Positions 43,971 through 53,616 of a stretch of 64,000 nt of DNA are shown piece after piece. This stretch comes from Chitinibacter sp. SCUT-21 (GTDB lineage Bacteria; Pseudomonadota; Gammaproteobacteria; Burkholderiales; Chitinibacteraceae). A program made the translations under genes and the position numbers. The stretch is taken from NCBI GenBank assembly GCA_041874755.1, contig CP102611.1:682001-746000 (forward strand), read 5' to 3'. The first letter of the stretch is position 1. Each line of letters begins with the position of its first letter. The notes under the pieces are model-generated. The model was not told where the DNA came from, ran no database searches, and saw only the letters and a program-made list of their open reading frames with translations.

Positions 43971-45401
43971 TTATTTGTCCGGAGAGGATTTATTTTTACC
44001 TTGAGCCCGTTCCGCAGCTTGATACGCAAGATAATACCGATTCACCGTCGACACATAATCGACCATCCCTCTACTAACCGAAGTTAGAGCAATCTGTTCA
44101 ACATTCCCAACCCATACATTGGGATTCAAACCTTTTGCCTTCGCCTGACGGCGCAACTGGGCTAAGCGCCCCTCTCCTGCGTTGTAGGCTGCGATCATGA
44201 AGTACAGTTGATTTTCTGGAGTCACACCTTCCTTATCGTACATTTTTCGCAAATAGCTCAAATAAATAGCCGCTGCATTGGCATTGCCTTCGGGGCTATG
44301 AGGATCGCGAATCCCCATGGCTCTAGCTGTGGCAGGATGAATTTGCATTACCCCTGTTGGCCCATTGGCGCGAATTACAGGGGTTAGTTTCGACTCTTTT
44401 TGCCCAATTGCAGCCAATAGGAGCCAATCGATGTTATTGGCCACAGCAGCCGCTTGAAAAATTGGCGCAAAAATCGCCAGTTTTTCCATTGAGCTCACTT
44501 TATTACCTTGCTCGACTTTGGCTCCAGCAATCAGATGCCGTCGAGTTAAGGCAATGGCTTTATCAATATTCACTCGAGCGGGGTTGGCAATATATAGATT
44601 TAGATCGTCGAGTAATTTGGGGTGATTTGAATTAACAGCCCAAACCAGCGGGACTGTGCTCTTTGCACACTCGGACAGCTTTACATTCGGGTAGTTAGCA
44701 GACCACAGCTTATAAACAATCTTGCTCGCCAAGGTTTGCAAGCTTTCATCACTATGAATTTCGCGCATCAACATCTCAGGATTAACACCGATGTTCGGCT
44801 CAAGATACTCTACCGAGAGTTCATCCTGAGACAAAACGCGCCGTCCATAACTTGCAGTGCTTAAGGTTAAGGGCTTTTGAGCCAAGGATTCAAAACTCAG
44901 CGAATTGTTTCGGTGTGCGAGTAAACACCACTCATCATTGGCATACGGCTCGGTCACTAAAGCTAGGGATTTCATCCCCTCATTAGCAGGAAGCAGACCT
45001 GCCGCTATATCTCCGCGCCCAGCACGTAATGCAGGAATCAATTCACCTTGATCTATTGGGATAAATTGCAAACGAATTGGCGGCAAACTTTTGCTACGTT
45101 TGCGGTTGAGCTCGGTTTCAAAACCTTGCAACATCGCATACTCTAAGCCATGCGGCTTACCGTCTTTGATAAAATATGTAGATGGCCCTAATCCAACCAA
45201 CACCCGTAAACGATTAGGGGGAGAAGCAGGATCGTAGGGGTTACTGGCTGATAGTTCGGTAGCCGTCGCTAAGCTAGGATGTTGACTATTTGGGGCTGCG
45301 ACTGGTGTTTTTTTCTGCTGGGTATTTTTATTCTTCGCCAATGCTAAATTAGAAAAAAGCAGAAAAAAACCTAGAAAAAACAATGTTAGAACTCGCCACA
45401 T
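43971..45401 (-). CDS. MltF-like membrane-bound lytic transglycosylase
   Basis: A 476-residue exported murein hydrolase. A signal peptide (LFFLGFFLLFSNLALA) precedes a periplasmic substrate-binding-protein-3 domain (about 60-300) and an SLT transglycosylase domain (about 315-460). The catalytic Glu is in IGQKESKLTP (about 335), with ANGPTGVMQIHPATARAMGI and YNAGEG following. This domain order is that of MltF. The upstream gap to uup is 46 bases on the opposite strand, a divergent promoter region. Confidence 0.88.
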   Translation of the reverse strand: MWRVLTLFFLGFFLLFSNLALAKNKNTQQKKTPVAAPNSQHPSLATATELSASNPYDPASPPNRLRVLVGLGPSTYFIKDGKPHGLEYAMLQGFETELNRKRSKSLPPIRLQFIPIDQGELIPALRAGRGDIAAGLLPANEGMKSLALVTEPYANDEWCLLAHRNNSLSFESLAQKPLTLSTASYGRRVLSQDELSVEYLEPNIGVNPEMLMREIHSDESLQTLASKIVYKLWSANYPNVKLSECAKSTVPLVWAVNSNHPKLLDDLNLYIANPARVNIDKAIALTRRHLIAGAKVEQGNKVSSMEKLAIFAPIFQAAAVANNIDWLLLAAIGQKESKLTPVIRANGPTGVMQIHPATARAMGIRDPHSPEGNANAAAIYLSYLRKMYDKEGVTPENQLYFMIAAYNAGEGRLAQLRRQAKAKGLNPNVWVGNVEQIALTSVSRGMVDYVSTVNRYYLAYQAAERAQGKNKSSPDK

Positions 45402-45509
45402 TAGGGCATTCCCCTCGTTTAGTTTGCTTCGATTCTATAACGTGACATGTCAATGTCCAAACGTAAGCCGTATAATTGCCGATTACGCAAATCTAGCCAA
45501 AGTACATCC

Positions 45510-47432
45510 ATGCCATTGCTTATTGTAGAAAACGCCCACCTTGCCTTCGGTCACTGGCCATTATTGGACGGTGCCAACTTAGTCCTAGAGCCTGGTGAAC
45601 GCGTGGGTTTAATTGGACGCAATGGTGCGGGCAAATCGTCTTTACTCAAGGCAATTGCGGGTGTGAATAAGTTGGATGAAGGCGCAATTCGTCTAATCAA
45701 CAATGCGCAAATGGCCTTTGTTCCGCAAGAACCGGTGTTCGATCCAAACCACACAGTCTACGAAGCGGTAGCTGAAGGCTTGGGTAATGTTCGTCAGTTG
45801 CTACTCGATTATCACGCGGCAATTCATCAGCTGGATGACTCTGACGAAGGCATGCAAAAGCTAGCCGATCTTCAGCATGAGCTAGAGGTGCAAGATGGCT
45901 GGCGGTTGGATTCTCTGATCGCCAACACCATGTCGATTTTAAATTTGCCGCCTGACACCTTGGTGAGCAAACTCTCCGGCGGCTGGAAAAAACGCGTTGC
46001 ACTGGCTCGTGCCTTGGTCACGGAACCTGATATTTTATTACTAGATGAGCCAACCAACCACTTAGACGTTAGCGCAATTGAATGGCTAGAAGCCTTACTA
46101 AAAAACTTTCAAGGTAGCGTGTTATTCATCACGCACGATCGAAGCTTTCTGGACAATATCAGCACACGCATCATTGAATTAGATCGCGGCCATATTGTAA
46201 GCTTCCCGGGCAACTTTTCGGCATATGAAACTAAAAAAGCCGAATTGCTGGCCGTTGAAGAAACTGCTAATCGCCAATTTGATAAAGTATTGGCACAAGA
46301 AGAAGTTTGGATTCGCCAAGGTATCAAAGCTCGCCGCACGCGCAATGAAGGTCGTGTACGCCGCCTTGAAGCACTACGCCGTGAACGCGCAGCGCGGCGC
46401 GAACGCGTTGGCAATGTCTCATTCCAACTGGATGCGGGCGAGCGGAGCGGTAAATTAGTGGCCGAACTGGAGAACGTGAGCAAATCGTATACCAACCCTG
46501 ATGGTAGCGAAAAAGTACTAATCAAGAATTTCACCACACGCCTATTGCGCGGCGACAAAATTGGCTTGATTGGCCCGAATGGTGCAGGTAAAACTACGCT
46601 ACTGAAAATGATTTTGGGTGATTTGCAACCAGACAGCGGTAGCGTCAAGCAAGGCACCAATTTGCAGGTCGCCTACTTTGATCAGTTCCGTGAGCAACTT
46701 GATGAAGAACAATCGGTCGCAGATACTGTTGGTCAGGGAAACGACTACGTCGAGATCGGCGGTCAGCGCAAACATGTCATTGGCTACCTAGAAGAATTCC
46801 TGTTCCCCGCCGAACGCGCCCGTAGTCCAGTTAAATCGCTTTCGGGTGGTGAGCGTAACCGTCTACTTTTGGCTCGCCTCTTTACTAAGCCAGCCAATAT
46901 TCTAGTTTTGGACGAGCCAACCAATGATTTGGACATTGACACGCTCGAATTACTAGAAGAATTACTCGCCAGCTATACCGGCACGGTCTTTGTAGTGAGC
47001 CACGATCGCGCATTTTTGGACAATGTCGTCACGCAAACCATCGTCTTTGAGCCCAAAGGGGTGCTACTTGAAAATGCCGGCGGTTATGCCGATTGGATTG
47101 CCGCGCGTGACCGCATGCTAGCGGCTCAAGCCGACAGCAAAAAAGCGACTGAAACTATAACTGCCCCGGCAAAAACGGCAGACGCTAAGCCTAAAAACAC
47201 GCGCAGTAAATTAAGCTTCAATGAAAATCGTGAGCTAGAGCAAATTCCGGCGGAACTTGAAGCTTTAGAATCCGAGCAAGCACAATTACAACAATCTTTA
47301 CTTGATCCTACAATTTATCGCACCGACCCGCTCAAAGCGCGTGAAATGCAAGATAGAATTGAAGAGATTGAAATGCTGACCCTCACCAAATTAGAGCGTT
47401 GGGAAGCACTGGAGAACAAAAAAAATCTTTGA
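45510..47432 (+). CDS. uup: ABC-F ATPase Uup
   Basis: A 640-residue ABC-F protein with two ATPase domains in tandem, no membrane segments. Walker A motifs are GRNGAGKS and GPNGAGKT; signatures are LSGGWKKR and LSGGERNR; DEPTNHLD and DEPTNDLD follow. The linker WIRQGIKARRTRNEGRVRRL (20 residues) and the C-terminal coiled coil (about 570-640) mark Uup rather than EttA. The ATG at 45510 matches the family; a longer frame from 45447 is ignored. Role: ribosome-associated, also linked to recombination intermediates. Confidence 0.93.
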   Translation: MPLLIVENAHLAFGHWPLLDGANLVLEPGERVGLIGRNGAGKSSLLKAIAGVNKLDEGAIRLINNAQMAFVPQEPVFDPNHTVYEAVAEGLGNVRQLLLDYHAAIHQLDDSDEGMQKLADLQHELEVQDGWRLDSLIANTMSILNLPPDTLVSKLSGGWKKRVALARALVTEPDILLLDEPTNHLDVSAIEWLEALLKNFQGSVLFITHDRSFLDNISTRIIELDRGHIVSFPGNFSAYETKKAELLAVEETANRQFDKVLAQEEVWIRQGIKARRTRNEGRVRRLEALRRERAARRERVGNVSFQLDAGERSGKLVAELENVSKSYTNPDGSEKVLIKNFTTRLLRGDKIGLIGPNGAGKTTLLKMILGDLQPDSGSVKQGTNLQVAYFDQFREQLDEEQSVADTVGQGNDYVEIGGQRKHVIGYLEEFLFPAERARSPVKSLSGGERNRLLLARLFTKPANILVLDEPTNDLDIDTLELLEELLASYTGTVFVVSHDRAFLDNVVTQTIVFEPKGVLLENAGGYADWIAARDRMLAAQADSKKATETITAPAKTADAKPKNTRSKLSFNENRELEQIPAELEALESEQAQLQQSLLDPTIYRTDPLKAREMQDRIEEIEMLTLTKLERWEALENKKNL

Positions 47433-47496
47433 CGCACGCCATCTTCGCAAGCCAACCGCTCCAAATAATTTAATTTCCCGTCAAACCCTGCGCGGC

Positions 47497-50331
47497 TTGC
47501 GCTTGGGTTTGCTGGGTTTTTATGGCGTAATGGTATTACTGGTGCTACTCACACTGGCATGGATTACTGTGCGCGATTATCACCAAGCCATCGAAGATGC
47601 ACAGCGCAATGATCAATCTCTAGCTCGCGCGCTCGACGAAAATGCCACTCGCGCCTTTGTTTCTGTTGAACAAGCGATGCAAAACATTGCAGAAGATCTT
47701 GATCGACAAGGTGGGGTTGAAAAAGCCGATGAATATTTGATGCATTTATTGCTCAAAGATAAAGTCAGGCTTACCCCGCAAATCCGCGGCATTATCACTA
47801 TTGGCGCTAATGGCCATATCCACAGCCACGGTTTGGAATATCCTGCGCGGAAAATCAACTTATCCGACCGAGTGTATTTTCAGTATCACAGCCAATTTAA
47901 TAACTCACAGCCTTTCGTCAGCCCTCCTTTACTCTCTCGCACCGATGGCAAATGGCTGATTGCAGTAACGCGCCGAATCAATACGCACAGTGGCGAATTT
48001 GGTGGCATCCTCCTTTCGGGAATGGAGCCGGAATACTTCTTAAAATTTTATGAGTCGCTGCAACTGCCCAAGGGCGTTTCAATTCAAGTTTTGCGCAGTG
48101 ATGGCGTTGTCTTGGTCAATTATCCGTTTAAGGAAAGTGAATTGGCTCGCAGTGAGCGGCAAAACGATTCATTAACCTTCGAACAAATGCGCTTAAAGCG
48201 TCACAGCACAATCCTGCAAAAAACTGCACAAGGAAATGAGCAGTTATTGACTTTTATGGTGAATCAAAGTCAGCTGCCGCTAATTATTACCATCAAACAT
48301 GATGTAGATGTGGTTCTGGCCGCATTTCATGAAATCACGCTCATTCGGATTATGGTCGCGCTGGCGTTGATGGCGATTGTGTCGATTTTGCTGTACATCT
48401 TATTGCGCCAAATTCGCCGTGTAGAAGACATTGAAGGCCGCCTATTTTTAACACAATACACCGTAGATGAATCTCCCGATTTAACCTTATGGTGCGACCC
48501 AACTGGCTTGATTCGCTACTCCAACAAAAGTCTAGCTAACCTTTCAGGCATTAGTCGCCAAGAGTTATTAAGCCATCATTTCGTTGATCTATTTACTGAA
48601 ATGAGCGATCAAGATTGGCTTGAATGCTGGGCCAAGCTACAAGATCAAAAGCAGTTTAATTTTGAAAGTCCACTCTACATCAGCAGCGGTACTAAATTAC
48701 CGATGGAATTGACGCTGTCCTTGATTAAATATCAGCGTGAAGCCTACGTGTGCTGCACGGCACGTGATATTTCACAGCGCCGCGTGGCCGAGCAGGAGTT
48801 GCGCCAACACCGCGATCAACTGCACGAAATGGTGCAAGAACGTACAGCTGAAATTCGTACGGTACTCGATGCCAGCCCCTTGGCGATTATGCTGTCAATG
48901 AATGGCAAAATTCGCTTGGTCAACCCTGCGTTTGAGCTACTTTTTGGCTACGCCAGCAGCGATGTAATCAATACCGACACACAAACCATCTTTAATTCGC
49001 CAGAGAAGTACAACGAGTTACGGCAAAAAATTTGGTCGCGCATCGCCTCTGGCGGCGTATTCCGTGGGGAAACCGAACTCTATCGCCGTGATCACTCGCC
49101 ATTCTGGGCGATGATTTATGCTAAGGCCTTGGTGGCTGGCGATATGAGCAAAGGCATGATTGCGGTAGTTGAAGACATTACGTCTCAACGAATTGCCGCC
49201 CAATCATTGCGCCAATCAGAACGACTAAACCGCACGATTATTGATCAAACTGCCGATGGTTTCTTATTGATTGATGCGGATCATCGGATTCGCGACGTTA
49301 ATCACTCGTTTACTCGTTTACTAGGGTTTAACCGAGAAGATTTAATCGGACTTAACCCTCGTACCATCTGGGGAGATACCTGCACCCCGTTCTTCCCTAC
49401 AGATCTTATTGATCTTGCCTTGCAAGAGCATACCACCAAGGATATTGAACTTGCGGATCAGAATGGCGTCATTCGCCCCTTCCTGATCAATAGCGGTGTG
49501 GTACTGGATGAACAGGAAAATATTGAATACGCCTACGCCTTCTTTACCGATATTACTCAGCTGAAAGAAATCGAAAAACGCCTCGTCGATGCCAAAGACG
49601 CCGCCGAAAACGCCAACTTGGCCAAGTCATCCTTCCTTGCCAATATGAGCCACGAATTGCGCACGCCGATGCACGCGATTTTATCGTTCTCGGAAATGGG
49701 CCTGGCCAAAACCGGCAAATTGGATGCACCAGAAGCAACCCACCTTAATCGTTATTACGAACGGATTAATGCTTCAGGCAAACGCCTATTAGTTTTGCTT
49801 AATGATTTATTGGATATGTCGCGCCTTGAAGCCAATAAGATGAGTTACGACAAGGGCAAACACAGCGTACCGCTGATTATTCGGATGGCGATTGCCGAAA
49901 TGAGCTCATTGCTGGCGGGCAAACAATTGCACCTCGAATTTAACGAAAGCAGCGATGACATCACGACGGTGTTTGATAAGGCCCGCATTACCCAAGTGAT
50001 CGTGAATTTGCTTTCAAACGCGATTAAATTTAGTCCATCGGGCAGCACCATTGAAGTGTACATTCAAGCGATTGATTTGCTCGACGATGGCTCTCCGGCC
50101 ATCAGTATCGCAATTCGCGACCACGGTCCGGGTATCCCCGAAAACGAACTGGAAACTATTTTTGATAAATTCATTCAAAGTAGCCGAGTCCGCATGGGTG
50201 GAGGTACTGGCCTGGGGCTGGCAATCAGTCGACAAATCATGATGGATCACGGTGGGCAAATTAATGCCCGCAACCACCCCGAAGGCGGCGCGGTATTTAC
50301 CATTTTGCTGCCAAATAAAAATACCAATTGA
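47497..50331 (+). CDS. Multi-PAS membrane sensor histidine kinase
   Basis: A protein of about 944 residues. Order: N-terminal membrane segment (about 5-25), a large periplasmic Cache-like domain (about 30-275), second membrane segment (about 280-300), three PAS domains (about 315-430, 455-570, 580-700), HisKA with phospho-acceptor His in FLANMSHELRTPM (about 719), and a complete ATPase (NAIKFSPSG, DHGPGIPE, GGGTGLGLAI). No receiver domain and no adjacent regulator. The start is uncertain: TTG at 47497 has no ribosome site, and the frame is open with no ATG back to the end of uup. Confidence 0.85.
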   Translation: MRLGLLGFYGVMVLLVLLTLAWITVRDYHQAIEDAQRNDQSLARALDENATRAFVSVEQAMQNIAEDLDRQGGVEKADEYLMHLLLKDKVRLTPQIRGIITIGANGHIHSHGLEYPARKINLSDRVYFQYHSQFNNSQPFVSPPLLSRTDGKWLIAVTRRINTHSGEFGGILLSGMEPEYFLKFYESLQLPKGVSIQVLRSDGVVLVNYPFKESELARSERQNDSLTFEQMRLKRHSTILQKTAQGNEQLLTFMVNQSQLPLIITIKHDVDVVLAAFHEITLIRIMVALALMAIVSILLYILLRQIRRVEDIEGRLFLTQYTVDESPDLTLWCDPTGLIRYSNKSLANLSGISRQELLSHHFVDLFTEMSDQDWLECWAKLQDQKQFNFESPLYISSGTKLPMELTLSLIKYQREAYVCCTARDISQRRVAEQELRQHRDQLHEMVQERTAEIRTVLDASPLAIMLSMNGKIRLVNPAFELLFGYASSDVINTDTQTIFNSPEKYNELRQKIWSRIASGGVFRGETELYRRDHSPFWAMIYAKALVAGDMSKGMIAVVEDITSQRIAAQSLRQSERLNRTIIDQTADGFLLIDADHRIRDVNHSFTRLLGFNREDLIGLNPRTIWGDTCTPFFPTDLIDLALQEHTTKDIELADQNGVIRPFLINSGVVLDEQENIEYAYAFFTDITQLKEIEKRLVDAKDAAENANLAKSSFLANMSHELRTPMHAILSFSEMGLAKTGKLDAPEATHLNRYYERINASGKRLLVLLNDLLDMSRLEANKMSYDKGKHSVPLIIRMAIAEMSSLLAGKQLHLEFNESSDDITTVFDKARITQVIVNLLSNAIKFSPSGSTIEVYIQAIDLLDDGSPAISIAIRDHGPGIPENELETIFDKFIQSSRVRMGGGTGLGLAISRQIMMDHGGQINARNHPEGGAVFTILLPNKNTN

Positions 50332-50452
50332 ATCGGCAGGGCTAAGCTCACTTGCGCAGCCCTATGAGCACGCGGGTCTAGGGGGTAACGCCCTGTTCGT
50401 CGCCGATCATTTGGCGTAGAATTGCGCGTTTTTCCCCCATTCCATCAAGACC

Positions 50453-52042
50453 ATGCCGGATATTCGCAGTGAAGTGGCACGTCGCCGTACGTTTGCCATC
50501 ATTTCCCACCCTGACGCGGGTAAAACCACGCTAACCGAAAAACTGCTGTATTTTTCGGGCACGATTCAGGCTGCGGGTACCGTTAAGGGTAAAAAAGGCG
50601 GCAAGTTTGCTACCTCGGACTGGATGGATATCGAAAAGCAACGCGGTATCTCGGTTGCTTCATCGGTGATGCAGTTCGATTACCGCGATCACGTCGTAAA
50701 CCTTTTGGACACCCCGGGTCACCAAGACTTCTCAGAAGACACCTACCGCGTACTGACTGCGGTTGACTCGGCCTTGATGGTGATTGACGCGGCCAAGGGT
50801 GTGGAAGCGCAAACGATCAAACTGTTGAACGTCTGCCGCATGCGCCACACGCCGATTATCACTTTCATGAATAAATACGACCGTGAAGTGCGTGATAATC
50901 TCGAACTACTCGACGAAGTTGAAAGCGTGCTCGAAATCCGCTGCGCACCAATCACTTGGCCAATCGGCATGGGTAAAACCTTCCGCGGCGTGTACAGCAT
51001 TTTGTCGGATGAAATTATCATCTTCACGCCGGGCCAAGGCCCGCTCGATGAAGTGGAAATCATCAAAGGCATCGACAACCCGCGTCTGGACGAACTGTTC
51101 CCGCTGGAAATTGAAAACACCCGCATGGAGCTCGAACTCGTGCGCGGCGCTTCGCACCCGTTCGATCTGGAAGAATTCCTCGCCGGCACATTGACGCCTG
51201 TGTTCTTTGGCTCGGCGATCAATAACTTCGGTATCCGCGAAATCTTAAACGCGCTGGTTGATTGGGCGCCACAACCGTCTGAATCGCACGCGCTGCAGCG
51301 AGACGTTGCGCCAACCGAAGAAAAATTCTCGGCCTTCGTGTTCAAAATTCAAGCGAATATGGACCCGAAACACCGCGACCGCATTGCGTTCTTGCGCGTG
51401 TGCTCGGGCGAATTTACGCGTGGCATGAAGTTTAAACATTTGCGCCTCAACCGCGAAATCGCCGCTAATTCGGTGGTGACTTTCATGGCACAGGGTCGCG
51501 AGCAGGTGGAAGAAGCCTACGCGGGCGACATTATCGGCCTGCCTAACCACGGTAATATTCAGATCGGCGATAGTTTTTCTGAAGGCGAATTGCTGTCGTT
51601 CACCGGCATTCCGTACTTCGCGCCGGAAATGTTCCGTATTGTGCGCATCAAAAACCCGTTGAAAGTAAAACAGCTGCAAAAAGGCTTGCAACAGCTTGGC
51701 GAAGAAGGCGCGGTACAGGTCTTCAAACCACTGAACGGTGGTGATTTGATTTTGGGCGCGGTCGGCGTGCTGCAGTTTGAAGTGGTTGCTTCACGCTTGC
51801 TGAACGAATACGGTGTTGAGGCGATGTTTGAATCGACGCCGATTTACACCGCGCGTTGGGTGACGTGTGACGACGCGAAAAAACTCGCCGACTTTGAGAA
51901 AAACCTCGTCAATAACCTCAGCCGAGATGCGGCGGATAGCTTGGCCTACTTGGCCACTAGCCGCGTGAATTTGGATTTGACGATGGAGCGTTGGCCAGAG
52001 TTGAAATTCCACGCCACGCGCGAGCACGCGGTTAAGCTCTAA
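50453..52042 (+). CDS. prfC: Peptide chain release factor 3
   Basis: A 529-residue translational GTPase that removes RF1/RF2 from the ribosome. The G motifs are [27 protein letters not shown] and NKYDRE; the domains after 280 are of the EF-G-like RF3 type. The ATG at 50453 matches the family start ([20 protein letters not shown]). A 122-base gap follows the kinase gene. A perfect palindrome after the stop is its likely terminator. Confidence 0.96.
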   Translation: MPDIRSEVARRRTFAIISHPDAGKTTLTEKLLYFSGTIQAAGTVKGKKGGKFATSDWMDIEKQRGISVASSVMQFDYRDHVVNLLDTPGHQDFSEDTYRVLTAVDSALMVIDAAKGVEAQTIKLLNVCRMRHTPIITFMNKYDREVRDNLELLDEVESVLEIRCAPITWPIGMGKTFRGVYSILSDEIIIFTPGQGPLDEVEIIKGIDNPRLDELFPLEIENTRMELELVRGASHPFDLEEFLAGTLTPVFFGSAINNFGIREILNALVDWAPQPSESHALQRDVAPTEEKFSAFVFKIQANMDPKHRDRIAFLRVCSGEFTRGMKFKHLRLNREIAANSVVTFMAQGREQVEEAYAGDIIGLPNHGNIQIGDSFSEGELLSFTGIPYFAPEMFRIVRIKNPLKVKQLQKGLQQLGEEGAVQVFKPLNGGDLILGAVGVLQFEVVASRLLNEYGVEAMFESTPIYTARWVTCDDAKKLADFEKNLVNNLSRDAADSLAYLATSRVNLDLTMERWPELKFHATREHAVKL

Positions 52043-52049
52043 AGAAATT

Positions 52050-52113
52050 AAAATAGGGGTATTGCTTTGTAGCCAATATTGAAATTAGGCTACAAAGCAA
52101 TACCCCTATTTTT
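52050..52113. terminator. 25-bp perfect palindrome, terminator between prfC and dadA
   Basis: The arm 52050-52074 contains GGGGTATTGCTTTGTAGCC and its exact complement is at 52089-52113, giving a 25-base perfect stem with a 14-base loop and ending in a T-run on both strands. It lies between convergent genes. It is also the best-preserved copy of the GGGTATTGC-type palindromes in this window. Confidence 0.85.
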
Positions 52114-52120
52114 TCAAACT

Positions 52121-53380
52121 TTAAATCCCAACCACAAAGGGATAATCAACTTCCGGTTTACGTTTGGCGATTAAATCCGCGATCGCCTTGGCCGAACCAC
52201 AACATTCCGTCCAACCCAAAGTGCCGTGCCCAGTATTGAGCCACAAGCTTGGATAACGCGTCTGGCCGATATAGGGCAAATTCCCGGGCGTCGCAGGACG
52301 CAAACCGGTCCAGAATTCGGCCCGTTCATAATCCATACCTTGCGGGAAAATTTGGCTGGTGCGATTGATCAACGCCTTGCAGCGGATTTCATTTAAATCC
52401 AAATTGTAGCCATTAAACTCGGCCGTTCCCGCCACGCGCAGGCGATCCCCAAGGCGCGAAAACACCAATTTATAACCATCATCAGTCAAGCTCACCGTTG
52501 GTGCGAATTCGGGATCAGTCACCGGAATCGTCGCTGAATAGCCTTTGGCCGGATAAATATCGAGCGTAATGCCGAGCGGCTGCAAATACAGCGGACTGTA
52601 GCTACCCAAGCAAACGACGATTTGATCCGCGTGCAGCACTTCGACGCCCTCTTCTTCGCTGCGTACGCGCACCGCTTTCACATCATCGCCTTCACGCAGC
52701 AGCGCCTCGATCGCGCAATCGTAGCGAAACTGCACACCCATCGCCGCACAGCGATCTGCTAGCTCATTGGTAAACAGTCGTGCATCACCCGACTCATCGC
52801 TCGGCGTGTAAGTACCGCCGACGATCGGGTAACGCGATTGCGCCAGCGCGGGCTCAATCTGAATGCATTCTTCAGCCGTTTTGACTTGCCGATCCAAACC
52901 CACTTCGCGCATCAGCGCCGCAGCGGGAATAGCCGCTTCATATTCAGCTGGGTCGGTGTAGTAATGCAAAATGCCCTCGGTGCGCTGATCGTAAATCACA
53001 CCGGTTTGCGCGCGCACAGCTTGCAAAGTATCACGGCTATATAGTCCTAGGCGGACGAGATTTTGCAGATTGGATTTGGCTTTGGCCTTGGTGCATTGCT
53101 GCAAAAAGCGTAAACCCCAGCGCCATTGATTCCAATCGAGTTTCAGGCGAAACAGTAGCGGCGCGTCTTCTTCACCCAACCATTGCAGCGTTTTCCACGG
53201 CGCTTTCGGGTTGGCCCACGGCTCGGCGTGGCATACCGACACTTGCCCGCCATTGGCATAACTGGTTTCGCGCGCAGGTTCTTGCGCACGCTCAATCACC
53301 GTTACATCGTGGCCTTCTTGCGCTAAAAACCACGCGGTGGTCACACCAATAACCCCTGCACCTAAGACTATCACTTTCAT
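52121..53380 (-). CDS. dadA: D-amino acid dehydrogenase small subunit
   Basis: A 419-residue FAD enzyme oxidising D-amino acids (D-alanine) at the inner membrane. The FAD motif VLGAGVIGVTTAWFLAQEG lies at the N-terminus, the C-terminal GHGTLGWTECCGSAKAIADL is the family end. The ATG at 53380 gives MKVIVLGAGVIGV, and GGGGGCG lies upstream; a frame to 53455 is not used. No alanine racemase gene is beside it. Confidence 0.94.
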   Translation of the reverse strand: MKVIVLGAGVIGVTTAWFLAQEGHDVTVIERAQEPARETSYANGGQVSVCHAEPWANPKAPWKTLQWLGEEDAPLLFRLKLDWNQWRWGLRFLQQCTKAKAKSNLQNLVRLGLYSRDTLQAVRAQTGVIYDQRTEGILHYYTDPAEYEAAIPAAALMREVGLDRQVKTAEECIQIEPALAQSRYPIVGGTYTPSDESGDARLFTNELADRCAAMGVQFRYDCAIEALLREGDDVKAVRVRSEEEGVEVLHADQIVVCLGSYSPLYLQPLGITLDIYPAKGYSATIPVTDPEFAPTVSLTDDGYKLVFSRLGDRLRVAGTAEFNGYNLDLNEIRCKALINRTSQIFPQGMDYERAEFWTGLRPATPGNLPYIGQTRYPSLWLNTGHGTLGWTECCGSAKAIADLIAKRKPEVDYPFVVGI

Positions 53381-53616
53381 TTTTTCGCCCCCCATGCTTA
53401 TGCGGCTATTATGCCGTGCTGCCGCCTTGCCTCGAAGCGGATTTTGCCGCTTCACTGCGAAAGATCAAACCTCTACTTCACTCTGGGCTGAAGTGACAAT
53501 GCAACAGCGATCGCGCGAAAGCACAATGACAAATAAGTTTCTTTGGTCGGAATAATTAAACTCGATTAGACTGCCAATATTGACTCAATCGTCAGCTAAC
53601 CCTCATTAAAGTCTGC

